Below, piece after piece: positions 13,787 to 20,557 of a DNA stretch of 24,219 nucleotides. A program made the position numbers and the translations under genes. Numbering within the stretch: position 1 is the stretch's first letter; each line of letters begins with the position of its first letter. Under the pieces are notes generated by a model, which saw nothing but the letters and a program-made list of their open reading frames with translations, had not been told where the DNA came from and searched no databases. Source of the DNA: an uncultured Bacilli bacterium (lineage in GTDB: Bacteria; Bacillota_I; Bacilli_A; RF39; UBA660); assembly GCA_947624845.1 (NCBI GenBank), contig CANQMB010000005.1, positions 1 to 24,219 of the forward strand. Reading direction: 5' to 3'.

Positions 13787-13803
13787 AATTTCAATAAACG
13801 CCC

Positions 13804-13832
13804 ACAACTATTTTTCATCTTTTCATACAATA
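13804..13832 (+). promoter_or_regulatory. Sigma-K-like promoter of gerE
   Basis: CATACAATA (13824-13832) fits the sigma-K -10 consensus CATAnnnTA exactly and also the sigma-E form CATACAnT. An AC pair at 13804-13805 (ACA) lies about 17 bp upstream, as in the minimal sigma-K -35. B. subtilis gerE is transcribed by sigma-K, so the match is biologically consistent. Confidence 0.6.
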
Positions 13833-13864
13833 CGCTAGGCAAGTATAAAGAAGGGATGAAACAA

Positions 13865-14071
13865 ATGGCAAAAGGGATATTAACAAATCGAGAAAGAGAA
13901 GTCTTTGAACTTTTGGTCTTAAACAAATCAACCTGGGAAATTGCTTTGAATCTTGGAATTAGTGAAAAAACGGTGCGTAATCATATTTCCAATGCAATGC
14001 AAAAATTAGGAGTAAAAGGTCGAGCAAGCGCTGTGGTTGAGCTTTTAAAATTAAAAGAAATAAGTCTTTAA
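13865..14071 (+). CDS. gerE: Spore transcription factor GerE (LuxR-type HTH)
   Basis: A 68-residue protein that is essentially one LuxR-type helix-turn-helix domain, like the 74-residue B. subtilis GerE. Diagnostic stretches are LTNREREVFELLV, GISEKTVRNHISNAMQKLGVKGR and AVVELL, nearly identical to B. subtilis GerE. GerE acts late in the mother cell, modulating sigma-K-dependent coat and germination genes. Two ATGs are in frame: 13856 directly abuts the ribosome site AGAAGGG, so 13865, nine bases further on, is preferred. The gene has its own sigma-K-like promoter and a terminator with a 12-bp stem, so it is a single-gene unit between spoIIIAH and gerM. Confidence 0.93.
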   Translation: MAKGILTNREREVFELLVLNKSTWEIALNLGISEKTVRNHISNAMQKLGVKGRASAVVELLKLKEISL

Positions 14072-14097
14072 AGTCGTACTAAAATAGTACGACTTTT
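14070..14097 (+). terminator. Terminator of gerE
   Basis: A perfect 12-bp stem (AAAGTCGTACTA, 14070-14081, with TAGTACGACTTT, 14085-14096) and a 3-base loop, overlapping the gerE stop codon. The following T-run is short (four), so some read-through to gerM is possible. Confidence 0.75.
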
Positions 14098-14120
14098 CAT
14101 ATTCTATAATAGGTGATTGC

Positions 14121-15068
14121 ATGTTAAGAAGAAAAGCTTTGAGAAAAATATTTATTACTACATTAACTGCTTTTATTTTGCTTGTTGTCTATTTAATTCC
14201 GACAATTTCAAAGGAAGATGTCCTAGATGTCGATATGGAAATTGAATATATTACAGGGTTAGGAACCAATCATATTTATTTGTTAGATCAGAATAATTTA
14301 CTAGTTCGGAGCAATATTTTATTAGATAGTTCCGATAAAGTGGAGCAGGTCAAAATATTACTTGAAAATTTAAAAGAAAAAGATCACGCTCAATTTCCAT
14401 CGGGACTCAAAGCTTATTTGAATGAAAATGTTAAAATATTAGATGTTCGATATGAAGACAAAATTATCGATGTTGATTTTTCAAAAGAATTTTTAAAAAT
14501 AAGCGAAGAAAAAGAAGAGTCTATTGTCGAAGGAATCAGTTTTAGTATTTTAGATTTAGAGGATGTACGGGGAGTTCGAATTTTTGTCGAAGGAGAAAAT
14601 TTATTAGCTTATCCGAATAGTAAAAAGAAAATACCAGCTATTATTACAAAGGACTTTGGTATTAATAAAAAGTATGATTTAAATGGTAGAAATCATATTG
14701 ATAAAGTTGTCCTTTATTATTTGGAAAATATAGATGAACAGACGTATTATGTACCTGTTACAAAATATGTCAATAGTGAAAAAGATAAAATTGAAGTCAT
14801 TGTAGAAGAGTTGTCTTCTAAATATATCTATGAAGAAAATTTAATGAGTTTCATTCATAATAATTTACGTCTTTTAGGGTATGAAGAGAAGGAAAATATG
14901 ATGATTTTAGATTTTAATCAGTATTTATTTGATCAAAATGATAAAATTCTAGAAGAGGTTTTATATACACTTTCGTATTCTGTTTTTGATAATTATGATG
15001 TTCATTGTATTCTTTATAAAGTAAATGGAGAAATTGTCAAAGAAATCAACGATAAAGACTTAGTATAA
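14121..15068 (+). CDS. gerM: Sporulation/germination protein GerM
   Basis: A 315-residue mother-cell membrane-anchored protein with two GerMN repeats, at about residues 75-165 and 190-305; each shows the pattern of a helix, DVDFSKEFL or ILDFNQYLF, then a helix and a strand. In B. subtilis GerM is a sigma-E-dependent lipoprotein needed to assemble or hold the SpoIIIA-SpoIIQ complex across the septum, so its presence two genes from spoIIIAH makes functional sense. The anchor here is a plain transmembrane helix (about 9-27) with no lipobox cysteine. The ribosome site AGGTGAT lies 5 bases before the ATG. A CATATTCT at 14098-14105 faintly resembles a sigma-E -10. Confidence 0.88.
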   Translation: MLRRKALRKIFITTLTAFILLVVYLIPTISKEDVLDVDMEIEYITGLGTNHIYLLDQNNLLVRSNILLDSSDKVEQVKILLENLKEKDHAQFPSGLKAYLNENVKILDVRYEDKIIDVDFSKEFLKISEEKEESIVEGISFSILDLEDVRGVRIFVEGENLLAYPNSKKKIPAIITKDFGINKKYDLNGRNHIDKVVLYYLENIDEQTYYVPVTKYVNSEKDKIEVIVEELSSKYIYEENLMSFIHNNLRLLGYEEKENMMILDFNQYLFDQNDKILEEVLYTLSYSVFDNYDVHCILYKVNGEIVKEINDKDLV

Positions 15069-15073
15069 AATGA

Positions 15074-15101
15074 AAAAGGGGACTTGCGTCTCCTTTTATT
15101 T
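15074..15101 (+). terminator. Terminator of gerM
   Basis: A 10-bp stem (AAAAGGGGAC, 15074-15083, with GTCTCCTTTT, 15088-15097, one G-U) with loop TTGC and a T-rich tail. The loop contributes to the -35 of the tRNA-Arg promoter. Confidence 0.8.
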
Positions 15102-15112
15102 TGTTGTATAAT
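15084..15112 (+). promoter_or_regulatory. Promoter of tRNA-Arg
   Basis: TTGCGT (15084-15089), a 17-bp spacer, then perfect TATAAT (15107-15112). Predicted start is near 15119, 14 bases before the tRNA. The -35 begins in the loop of the gerM terminator. Confidence 0.8.
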
Positions 15113-15132
15113 CTTATTGCAATGAGTTTTAT

Positions 15133-15209
15133 GTCCGCGTAGCTCAGCTGGATAGAGCAATCGCCTTCTAAGCGATCGGTCGCGTGTTCGAATCACGCCG
15201 TGGACACCA
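15133..15209 (+). tRNA. trnR-TCT: tRNA-Arg (anticodon TCT)
   Basis: A 77-base cloverleaf with encoded CCA (15207-15209). The acceptor GTCCGCG pairs with CGTGGAC (one G-U), the D arm GCTC/GAGC, the anticodon stem ATCGC/GCGAT and the T stem GCGTG/CACGC are perfect, and the T loop is TTCGAAT. The anticodon loop CTTCTAA gives TCT at 15167-15169, reading AGA, the main arginine codon in AT-rich genomes. Confidence 0.97.
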
Positions 15210-15220
15210 TTTTTTGTGAA

Positions 15221-15250
15221 AAAGTCCTTATTTTATAAGGACTTTATTTT
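15221..15250 (+). terminator. Terminator of tRNA-Arg
   Basis: An 11-bp stem (15221-15231 with 15235-15245; AAAGTCC side pairing with GGACTTT) with a 3-base loop and a T-rich tail. Confidence 0.85.
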
Positions 15251-15284
15251 TGCTCTTACACTTATTCCAAGAGTTGGATTTAAG

Positions 15285-15310
15285 AAAGATTCTTGATTGA
15301 ATCTTTTTTT
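15285..15310 (+). terminator. Second hairpin-plus-T-tract upstream of mutY
   Basis: A perfect 8-bp stem (AAAGATTC, 15285-15292, with GAATCTTT, 15299-15306), loop TTGATT and T7. No gene lies between it and the tRNA terminator, so it is a back-up terminator or a remnant. The mutY -35 lies in its loop. Confidence 0.6.
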
Positions 15311-15325
15311 CTATGATATGATAAT
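15293..15325 (+). promoter_or_regulatory. Promoter of mutY
   Basis: TTGATT (15293-15298) with an 18-bp spacer to TATGAT (15317-15322), which is preceded by TGA. An alternative is TTGAAT (15297-15302) with 17 bp to GATAAT (15320-15325). Both give a start just before the mutY ribosome site GGGGATGA. Confidence 0.55.
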
Positions 15326-15339
15326 TCTGGGGATGACAT

Positions 15340-16383
15340 ATGAAAGATGAAATGAATAAATTATTAGATTGGTATCATAAAAATCAACGTAAACTTCCTT
15401 GGCGGGAAGATTTAGATCCCTATCATGTGTGGATTTCTGAAGTGATGTTACAACAGACGAGAATTGATACCGTTATTCCTTATTATCAACGGTTTATAAA
15501 AAATCTTCCTACGATTTCAGATCTTGCTTCTGTTTCTGAAGAAAAGCTTTTAAAACTTTGGGAGGGGTTAGGTTATTATAATCGGGCAAGAAATTTAAAA
15601 AAAGCGGCGGAAGAGATTGTTTTAAAGTATCAGGGAAAGTTTCCAGATGATTTTTCTACAATTTTATCTCTTCCTGGAATTGGTCTGTATACTGCAAGTG
15701 CAATTGCTTCCATTTGTTTTTCAAAAAAAGAAGTCTGTATAGATGGAAATATTTTGAGAGTGTATCAGAGAGTTCATAATTGTTTTGATTCTATTGATTT
15801 GGAAAAAACAAGAAAAAAAGTCCGAGCAGACTTAATGAAAATAATTCCCGAAGAAGCTGGAGATTTTAATCAGGCTCTTATGGAGTTAGGGGAGGTTATT
15901 TGTATTCCAAATGGAATTCCGAAATGTCATTTATGTCCTCTTTCTTCTTTTTGCAAAGCCAAACGGGAACAGACGTTTATGATGCTTCCTGTACATTCAC
16001 CCAAAAAAGAAAAACGAATTCAAGACTATACAGTACTTGTTTTGAAATATAAAAATTTTATTGTCATAAAAAAAAGAAAAGAAGAGACAATTCTAAAAAA
16101 TTTATGGGGTTTTCCTATGATTTCAGGAAAATATAGTGAGCAAGAAGTACTGCAATATTTAATTGATTGTGGATTTGGCTATAAAAGAGTCGAAAAAGGT
16201 ATGGATTATACGCATGTTTTTACGCATTTAAAGTGGCGGATGCAAAGTTTTATTATTGAATTAGACAAGAAATATTCAAATTATAAGTGGGTAGATATTC
16301 ATACTTTAATGAATAAATATGCAATTCCTTCTTCTTTTCAGCCTTTTGTAGAAGAAATAAAAACAAAGAAAAACACTTTTTAA
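15340..16383 (+). CDS. mutY: A/G-specific adenine glycosylase MutY
   Basis: Removes adenine mispaired with 8-oxoguanine (or G), the first step of base excision repair that prevents G-to-T mutations. The 347 residues show the catalytic SEVMLQQT (E34), the helix-hairpin-helix LPGIGLYTASAI (111-122), the catalytic Asp in IDGNILRV (D135), and four cysteines for a 4Fe-4S cluster (C188, C196, C199, C205; spacing 7-2-5). The C-terminal part from about residue 225 (DYTVLVLKYKNFIVIKKRK, then LKNLWGFPMISG) is the NUDIX-like domain that recognises 8-oxoguanine. The start has ribosome site GGGGATGACAT. A second in-frame ATG at 15352 is less well placed. It stands alone, with tRNA-Arg upstream. Confidence 0.96.
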   Translation: MKDEMNKLLDWYHKNQRKLPWREDLDPYHVWISEVMLQQTRIDTVIPYYQRFIKNLPTISDLASVSEEKLLKLWEGLGYYNRARNLKKAAEEIVLKYQGKFPDDFSTILSLPGIGLYTASAIASICFSKKEVCIDGNILRVYQRVHNCFDSIDLEKTRKKVRADLMKIIPEEAGDFNQALMELGEVICIPNGIPKCHLCPLSSFCKAKREQTFMMLPVHSPKKEKRIQDYTVLVLKYKNFIVIKKRKEETILKNLWGFPMISGKYSEQEVLQYLIDCGFGYKRVEKGMDYTHVFTHLKWRMQSFIIELDKKYSNYKWVDIHTLMNKYAIPSSFQPFVEEIKTKKNTF

Positions 16384-16517
16384 AAGTAATTTTTAATTTA
16401 CTTGATGTAAACAAATTTTATTCATTATAAAATTTAATCAAAACATTTGACTATGAAATGATATAGAATTAAAATAAAATAGGTAGTAAATATTAGAATA
16501 CACGAGGATGTGATGAA
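16384..16517 (+). promoter_or_regulatory. Intergenic region with the promoter of the exported orphan gene
   Basis: TTGACT (16447-16452), a 17-bp spacer and TAAAAT (16470-16475) form a good sigma-A-type promoter, giving a start near 16482. After mutY, AAGTAA and TTACTT could pair weakly, but no T-tract follows, so no clear terminator is seen. Confidence 0.6.
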
Positions 16518-17318
16518 ATGTTTAAAAAAAATATTTCTATAATTTTGTTTTTGATTATATTTATATTTTCTTTTATAATACTGATTTCTTCACAAATTTA
16601 TGATAGTAGACCACAAAAAATAAAAAAAAGATCTGTAAAACAAGTAACGGATGAACTCGATCTTTTATTATCCAAAAAATTAGTTAATGAAAATTTAACG
16701 ATGGGGAATTTAAAAAAAATATTGGGATATCCTATTAGTAATAATATGTTTTTCTTAGGAAAGGATTCTTTTATTGCTGAAGGCATCAATCCTACAATTT
16801 CTAGCCGATATCATTTGGAAAAATATGAAAAGAGGCAAAGAGAATATGTGAATCATATAAAAAAGGCTTTTGAAGAAAAATATCAATATGAAATTGTAGA
16901 CAAAGAAAAATCAGAGGAATATATTTATGAACATATTAGAATTAATACCATATATTATGGTTTATATTCTACCTGTTTAGAAGATCTCATTAGCTATGGG
17001 TTAGAGCAAAAAAATATAGGTATAGACGAAAGAAAGTTAAGCGATAAGGAGCAAGCGGAATCCTATAAATTGAAAGTATTAGCTATGAAGGTATTAGATG
17101 ATGATTTAAATGTTTATAAGAATTTAGATAACGAGACAGTAGACGTTACGATTATATATAAAAATGGAGAACCACAAAATAAAGATGAATTATTCTCCTT
17201 GCTTTGCAATATTAATGGATTGACGTACCCGAACATGGATTTTTCGAATAAGGACAATTTAAAAATATATGAAGCACGTTTAGACGAATATAAATTAAAA
17301 TTAGATCAAATCATATAA
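16518..17318 (+). CDS. Exported or membrane-anchored protein of unknown function
   Basis: A 266-residue protein that I cannot place. An N-terminal basic start (MFKKN) and a hydrophobic helix (about 6-27, ending before SSQIYDSRP) indicate a signal anchor, so the bulk lies outside the cell. The rest is strongly charged, rich in Lys, Glu, Tyr and Asn, and predicted largely helical, with segments such as KRSVKQVTDELDLLLSKKL and YEKRQREYVNHIKKAFEEKY. There is a single cysteine pair candidate (STC near 155, LLC near 237). There is no lipobox and no known motif. A weak ribosome site (GAGGATGTGATGAA) precedes the ATG. It has its own promoter and ends in a bidirectional terminator facing the LCP gene. 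Confidence 0.75.
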   Translation: MFKKNISIILFLIIFIFSFIILISSQIYDSRPQKIKKRSVKQVTDELDLLLSKKLVNENLTMGNLKKILGYPISNNMFFLGKDSFIAEGINPTISSRYHLEKYEKRQREYVNHIKKAFEEKYQYEIVDKEKSEEYIYEHIRINTIYYGLYSTCLEDLISYGLEQKNIGIDERKLSDKEQAESYKLKVLAMKVLDDDLNVYKNLDNETVDVTIIYKNGEPQNKDELFSLLCNINGLTYPNMDFSNKDNLKIYEARLDEYKLKLDQII

Positions 17319-17346
17319 AAAACGGATTTTATTATATCCGTTTTTT
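17317..17346. terminator. Bidirectional terminator between the orphan gene and the LCP gene
   Basis: A perfect 11-bp stem (A6 CGGAT, 17317-17327, with ATCCG T6, 17336-17346) with an 8-base loop. The A- and T-runs on the two sides let it serve both convergent genes, which stop at 17318 and 17355. Confidence 0.85.
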
Positions 17347-17354
17347 AATGTCTT

Positions 17355-19316
17355 TTATTCTGAAGGGGTTCCTGAAGATTCATTAGGAATTTTTTCAGAT
17401 TCTGATGGATCATTATTTGTCTCTTCTTCATTTTCATTTGTTTTAGGTTCATCCGGTTTGGTTGTTTCTTCTTTTTTAGTTTCTTCTTTTTTGGTTTCTG
17501 TAGTTGTCGTTGTTGTTCCTCCACAAGTTAAAACGACGGTTCCAGTTAATTTATCAATTCTTTTGCCTGCTGGTTGAGATTGCCGAAGAACATAACCGTT
17601 TCCCCCTGTAAAACTAACTCGAATTCCATTTCTAGCGGCCCAACTGCTCGCTGCTGCTTGAGAATCTCCTGTAAAATCAGGAAGTAAATCATATAGATAA
17701 TTTGTTTTGTATGGACCAGAACCAATAATTTCTTTCTCATAAGGTTCATTAATAGAAAAACTAAATTCTTTAATAATCTCATGATCCTCTAGTTCTAAGT
17801 TTTGTTTCATAGCACTGACGATTTCTTTTTTACTATCTTTATTTGGAATATAATTCCATAGTACCATCTTCATATTTTCATCATAAATCATTTGTCCGTC
17901 CCCTTGTAAGAACAACTGTTGCATAGATACAATATCAGAATCATCCTTATTTAAACTTTTAGCTAAAATATCTTTTCCGATATTATAAAAAGATAAGATT
18001 TGAGGTGTTGAAAGATTTGTATCTAAGTTAGTAGAAAGCGTATTTAATATTTTGGTGAATTGTCCTACATTGCTAATCGTTTTCATTTTATTGATAATGG
18101 CTTGAATGACTAATTGTTGATTTTGTCCACGATCTAGATCGCCACCCGCTAATTGTTTCCTGTTTCTAGATAAAACTAAAGCACCTTCACCATCTAGATG
18201 TTGAAATCCTTTTTCAATACATACTTCGTATCCTCTTGAGGAATCATCTGTACATAAATCGGCCGGAACTTCTACATCAATACCACCAATATTATCTACT
18301 AAATGAACTAATCCTTTAAAATTAACTTTTGCATAATAGTCAATATCAATACCAAAATAATCTTCGATTGTTTGCATCATACATTCCGTTCCATGCCAAG
18401 CAGCATGAGTAATTTTATTTTCATACTTTCCAGAAAAACAAGAAATTGGTACGTAACTATCTCTTGGAATACTGAGCATCGTTGCATTTAAAGTATGAGG
18501 ATTAAAAGTAACTAACATTAAAGAATCTCCATTGGCCACTGCGTTTTTATCTAGTCCTTCTTCGGTAGAATCAATTCCCATTAATAGAATTGTGAAGGGG
18601 TCTTTGACTGATTTTCCAGTAGAACTTGTCTCTCTGCTACTTGTTGATTTTTTTAATATTTTTTTCTCTTTCTTTAAAATAACTTTTGTCTCTTCTCCAA
18701 TATTTTGATAATCTTCAATACTACTATATAAGGATACATAGTCGCTACTTAAAAAAATCGCATCTAATTTTCCAGAATATAAATAGCTCAACATTTCAGT
18801 ATAGGTATCATATTTTTTAATTTTATTTTCTTCTTTTAATTTGTTTTCTTTAATCACTTCATTTGGAATAATGTATCCTTCTGGTGAAGAGGAATCATCT
18901 AATATTCCAATCTTTCCATCTTTTAAATCTGCCACATCTTCTATTTGATTTTCTTTTAAAACTACTAAACTAGAAGAATAGGTTACCCATTTTTTATTGA
19001 TACTATTAATTGTTCCATATAAGTAAAAGATAATACCTCCAACGGTAGCATTTACTAAAATATAGAAAATCATAAATAAAATAAGTCCAATATGTTTGCT
19101 TGCTTTTTTTGTTTTTCTTTTCCATATCTTTCTAGTTTTAAGAAAAAGAAATAAGTCAATGAAGAGTAAAATTCCCATGATGATATACCGAATCATATTT
19201 TCAATTGAATTTAATAAATAAATATTGTAAATTGCAAAAAAACTTGCTAGAAGTGTAAATATAAATAAGAGTAAAATAATTACTCGATTTTTTGATTTCT
19301 TTTTATTTTCTTCCAC
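17355..19316 (-). CDS. LCP (LytR-CpsA-Psr) family wall protein with binding-protein-like domain, PASTA domain and acidic tail
   Basis: LCP enzymes transfer undecaprenyl-linked glycopolymers to peptidoglycan at the outer membrane face. Domains (653 residues from the GTG start): three membrane helices (about 12-35, 42-58, 76-101); a segment resembling a type 3 solute-binding fold (about 108-205, with VADLKDGKIGILDDSSSPEG and LYSGKLDAIFLSSD); an LCP domain (about 240-410, with LLMGIDS, GDSLMLVTFNP, MLSIPRDSYV, LSRNRKQLAGGDLDRGQNQQ); a single PASTA-like domain (about 540-600, with LPDFTGDSQAAASSWA); and a Thr/Lys/Glu/Pro tail with repeated KKEETKKEET. A longer frame starts at 19373 but lies inside the -35. 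GTG at 19316 follows GGGAGGAATAAAA, an ideal ribosome site. It is the only gene in its transcript. Confidence 0.88.
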   Translation of the reverse strand: MEENKKKSKNRVIILLLFIFTLLASFFAIYNIYLLNSIENMIRYIIMGILLFIDLFLFLKTRKIWKRKTKKASKHIGLILFMIFYILVNATVGGIIFYLYGTINSINKKWVTYSSSLVVLKENQIEDVADLKDGKIGILDDSSSPEGYIIPNEVIKENKLKEENKIKKYDTYTEMLSYLYSGKLDAIFLSSDYVSLYSSIEDYQNIGEETKVILKKEKKILKKSTSSRETSSTGKSVKDPFTILLMGIDSTEEGLDKNAVANGDSLMLVTFNPHTLNATMLSIPRDSYVPISCFSGKYENKITHAAWHGTECMMQTIEDYFGIDIDYYAKVNFKGLVHLVDNIGGIDVEVPADLCTDDSSRGYEVCIEKGFQHLDGEGALVLSRNRKQLAGGDLDRGQNQQLVIQAIINKMKTISNVGQFTKILNTLSTNLDTNLSTPQILSFYNIGKDILAKSLNKDDSDIVSMQQLFLQGDGQMIYDENMKMVLWNYIPNKDSKKEIVSAMKQNLELEDHEIIKEFSFSINEPYEKEIIGSGPYKTNYLYDLLPDFTGDSQAAASSWAARNGIRVSFTGGNGYVLRQSQPAGKRIDKLTGTVVLTCGGTTTTTTETKKEETKKEETTKPDEPKTNENEEETNNDPSESEKIPNESSGTPSE

Positions 19317-19344
19317 TTTTATTCCTCCCATCTTGCTATCATTT

Positions 19345-19373
19345 ATTATAGCGAATTCTATTTGATTTATCAA
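19345..19373 (-). promoter_or_regulatory. Promoter of the LCP gene
   Basis: On the minus strand TTGATA (19373-19368), a 17-bp spacer, then perfect TATAAT (19350-19345). Predicted start near 19338 leaves a leader of about 22 bases before the GTG. Confidence 0.85.
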
Positions 19374-19404
19374 TCTTTTTTCGTAAATTCAAAGTGTCAA
19401 GTAG

Positions 19405-19432
19405 AAAATAAAAAAAAGCTACTGATATAGCT
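19405..19432 (-). terminator. Terminator of the yidD-lipoprotein operon
   Basis: On the minus strand AGCTA (19432-19428) pairs with TAGCT (19421-19417) around loop TATCAG, followed by a run of seven or more T. It overlaps the stop codon of the lipoprotein gene. Confidence 0.7.
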
Positions 19433-20285
19433 CCTTTTTCAATAATTCCAAATTGTCATTCATAATAGAAGGGTAATCTTTCTTATTATCTCGATCCTGA
19501 TCAGATAGGTTAATTAGTTTATGAAGTTTGATTGTCTTAATATCTTCACTATATTCCATAATATTTTTACTGTTATCTGTCAACTTGTCTCCATTAAATA
19601 AATAGATGTAGCTGATTGCTTCCTCGTCAATTAAATCTTTTACATCCTGAATTTGTCTTTCGCTTGCATTATCATCTAGACAAATGACAGTAAGACCAAA
19701 TTTTTCAAGAAATTTCAACGAATTATCATTAACGACAACCGTTTTGTTTTTAGTGTTTTCTGTTGTAACTCGATAGTCTGCATCTAATTCTGATAAAGTA
19801 ATTTTTAATTTGTTATATTTTTTATCAATATCTTTTTTTAAATAAGTACTCGTTGCATATTCTTTTAATCCTAATCTGACGTTTTGGGCCATCATTAGTA
19901 AAGAAGATGGATTTAACCATAATTCTTCAGGAGAATAATCTGATTCTAATACATAAGCGGTATCGATGATTTTTAAATCACTGTTTAAATCTAACAATTC
20001 AACTGCTAAATCTCTTTCTTTTTCAATCGTTCCATTGTAGATAAATAAATCTTTTTTACTGTAGTCTTTTTTTTGTTTATTTGTGATGCGATAAGTATTA
20101 ATATCAACACCATCTGGATAAATCGATTCAATATTGGCATGATTTTTATAAAGAGATGAAATTACATATTCATTTGGATAATTCGTTACCACAATTTCGA
20201 TATCTTCCATATTGTCTTGTTTGCATCCTGTTAAAAATAGGATACAAAAAGTAAATAACATTCCCAATTTTATTTTTTTATTCAT
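19419..20285 (-). CDS. ZnuA-like (cluster A-I) solute-binding lipoprotein lacking the metal-binding histidines
   Basis: A 288-residue lipoprotein: a signal peptide with lipobox LTGC (C21), then a fold recognisable as the zinc/manganese binding-protein family (PF01297) by IVVTNYPNEYVISSLYK, IYPDGVDINTYR, KKDLFIYNG, ELWLNPSSLLMMAQNV, KTVVVNDNSLKFLEKFGL and a C-terminal DYPSIMNDNLELLKKEL. Family members deliver metal to an ABC importer. Here each expected histidine is replaced: N63 in the VDxHxY position, no His before WLNP (about 123-126), and Asn at the HxxxxY position (about 186-188). Only two histidines (49, 255) occur in the whole protein, neither in a motif. No permease or ATPase gene is adjacent. 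It overlaps yidD by 8 bases. Zinc binding is therefore doubtful. Confidence 0.82.
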   Translation of the reverse strand: MNKKIKLGMLFTFCILFLTGCKQDNMEDIEIVVTNYPNEYVISSLYKNHANIESIYPDGVDINTYRITNKQKKDYSKKDLFIYNGTIEKERDLAVELLDLNSDLKIIDTAYVLESDYSPEELWLNPSSLLMMAQNVRLGLKEYATSTYLKKDIDKKYNKLKITLSELDADYRVTTENTKNKTVVVNDNSLKFLEKFGLTVICLDDNASERQIQDVKDLIDEEAISYIYLFNGDKLTDNSKNIMEYSEDIKTIKLHKLINLSDQDRDNKKDYPSIMNDNLELLKKELYQ

Positions 20286-20511
20286 TTTCCCTTTTCCTCT
20301 CTTTCTTTACTACGGGATCAAAACCAAAACTTCCCCAGGGATTACATTTTAAAATTCTTTTGATTCCTAAAAATATACCTTTGATACTTCCATATTCTGT
20401 TATCGCTTCAATCATATAATCGGAACAAGTTGGAATATGGCGACAATGATTATGCCATGGACCAGGTATTTTTTGATAGATATGAATACATCCAATGAAA
20501 AATTTCTTCAT
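20278..20511 (-). CDS. yidD: Membrane protein insertion efficiency factor YidD
   Basis: A 77-residue protein of the small, cysteine-containing YidD family that assists insertion or folding of inner membrane proteins with the YidC/Sec machinery. The hallmark pattern is clear: an amphipathic N-terminus (FIGCIHIYQKIPGP), CRHIPTCSDYMIEAI, the YGSIKGIFLGIKRILKCNPW stretch and GFDPV. Conserved cysteines are C23, C29 and C56. It usually sits beside rnpA and yidC near the origin; here it is the first gene of a two-gene transcript with the degenerate lipoprotein, starting 8 bases inside one another. Ribosome site GGTGGT precedes the ATG. Confidence 0.94.
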   Translation of the reverse strand: MKKFFIGCIHIYQKIPGPWHNHCRHIPTCSDYMIEAITEYGSIKGIFLGIKRILKCNPWGSFGFDPVVKKERKRENE

Positions 20512-20528
20512 ATGACCACCATGTTATT

Positions 20529-20557
20529 ATTGTACTATAAGGTAAAGGATTTTTCAA
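20529..20557 (-). promoter_or_regulatory. Promoter of yidD and the lipoprotein gene
   Basis: On the minus strand TTGAAA (20557-20552), a 17-bp spacer, then TACAAT (20534-20529). Predicted start is near 20522, about 10 bases before the yidD start. Confidence 0.7.

Noticed and set aside
14105..14110. TATAAT before gerM as a sigma-A promoter
   Set aside because: Transcription would begin inside the ribosome binding site AGGTGAT; the overlapping CATATTCT or read-through from gerE is more plausible.
15014..15196. Minus-strand frame covering tRNA-Arg
   Set aside because: It runs through the tRNA and the gerM terminator, so it is not a gene.
17400..17530. Repetitive sequence encoding KKEET units at the end of the LCP gene as a repeat element
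   Set aside because: It is a low-complexity protein tail in frame with the gene, not a mobile or CRISPR-type repeat.
17546..17782. Second minus-strand frame inside the LCP gene
   Set aside because: It is an out-of-frame shadow of the PASTA region; the LCP frame is continuous through this area, so no frameshift is needed.
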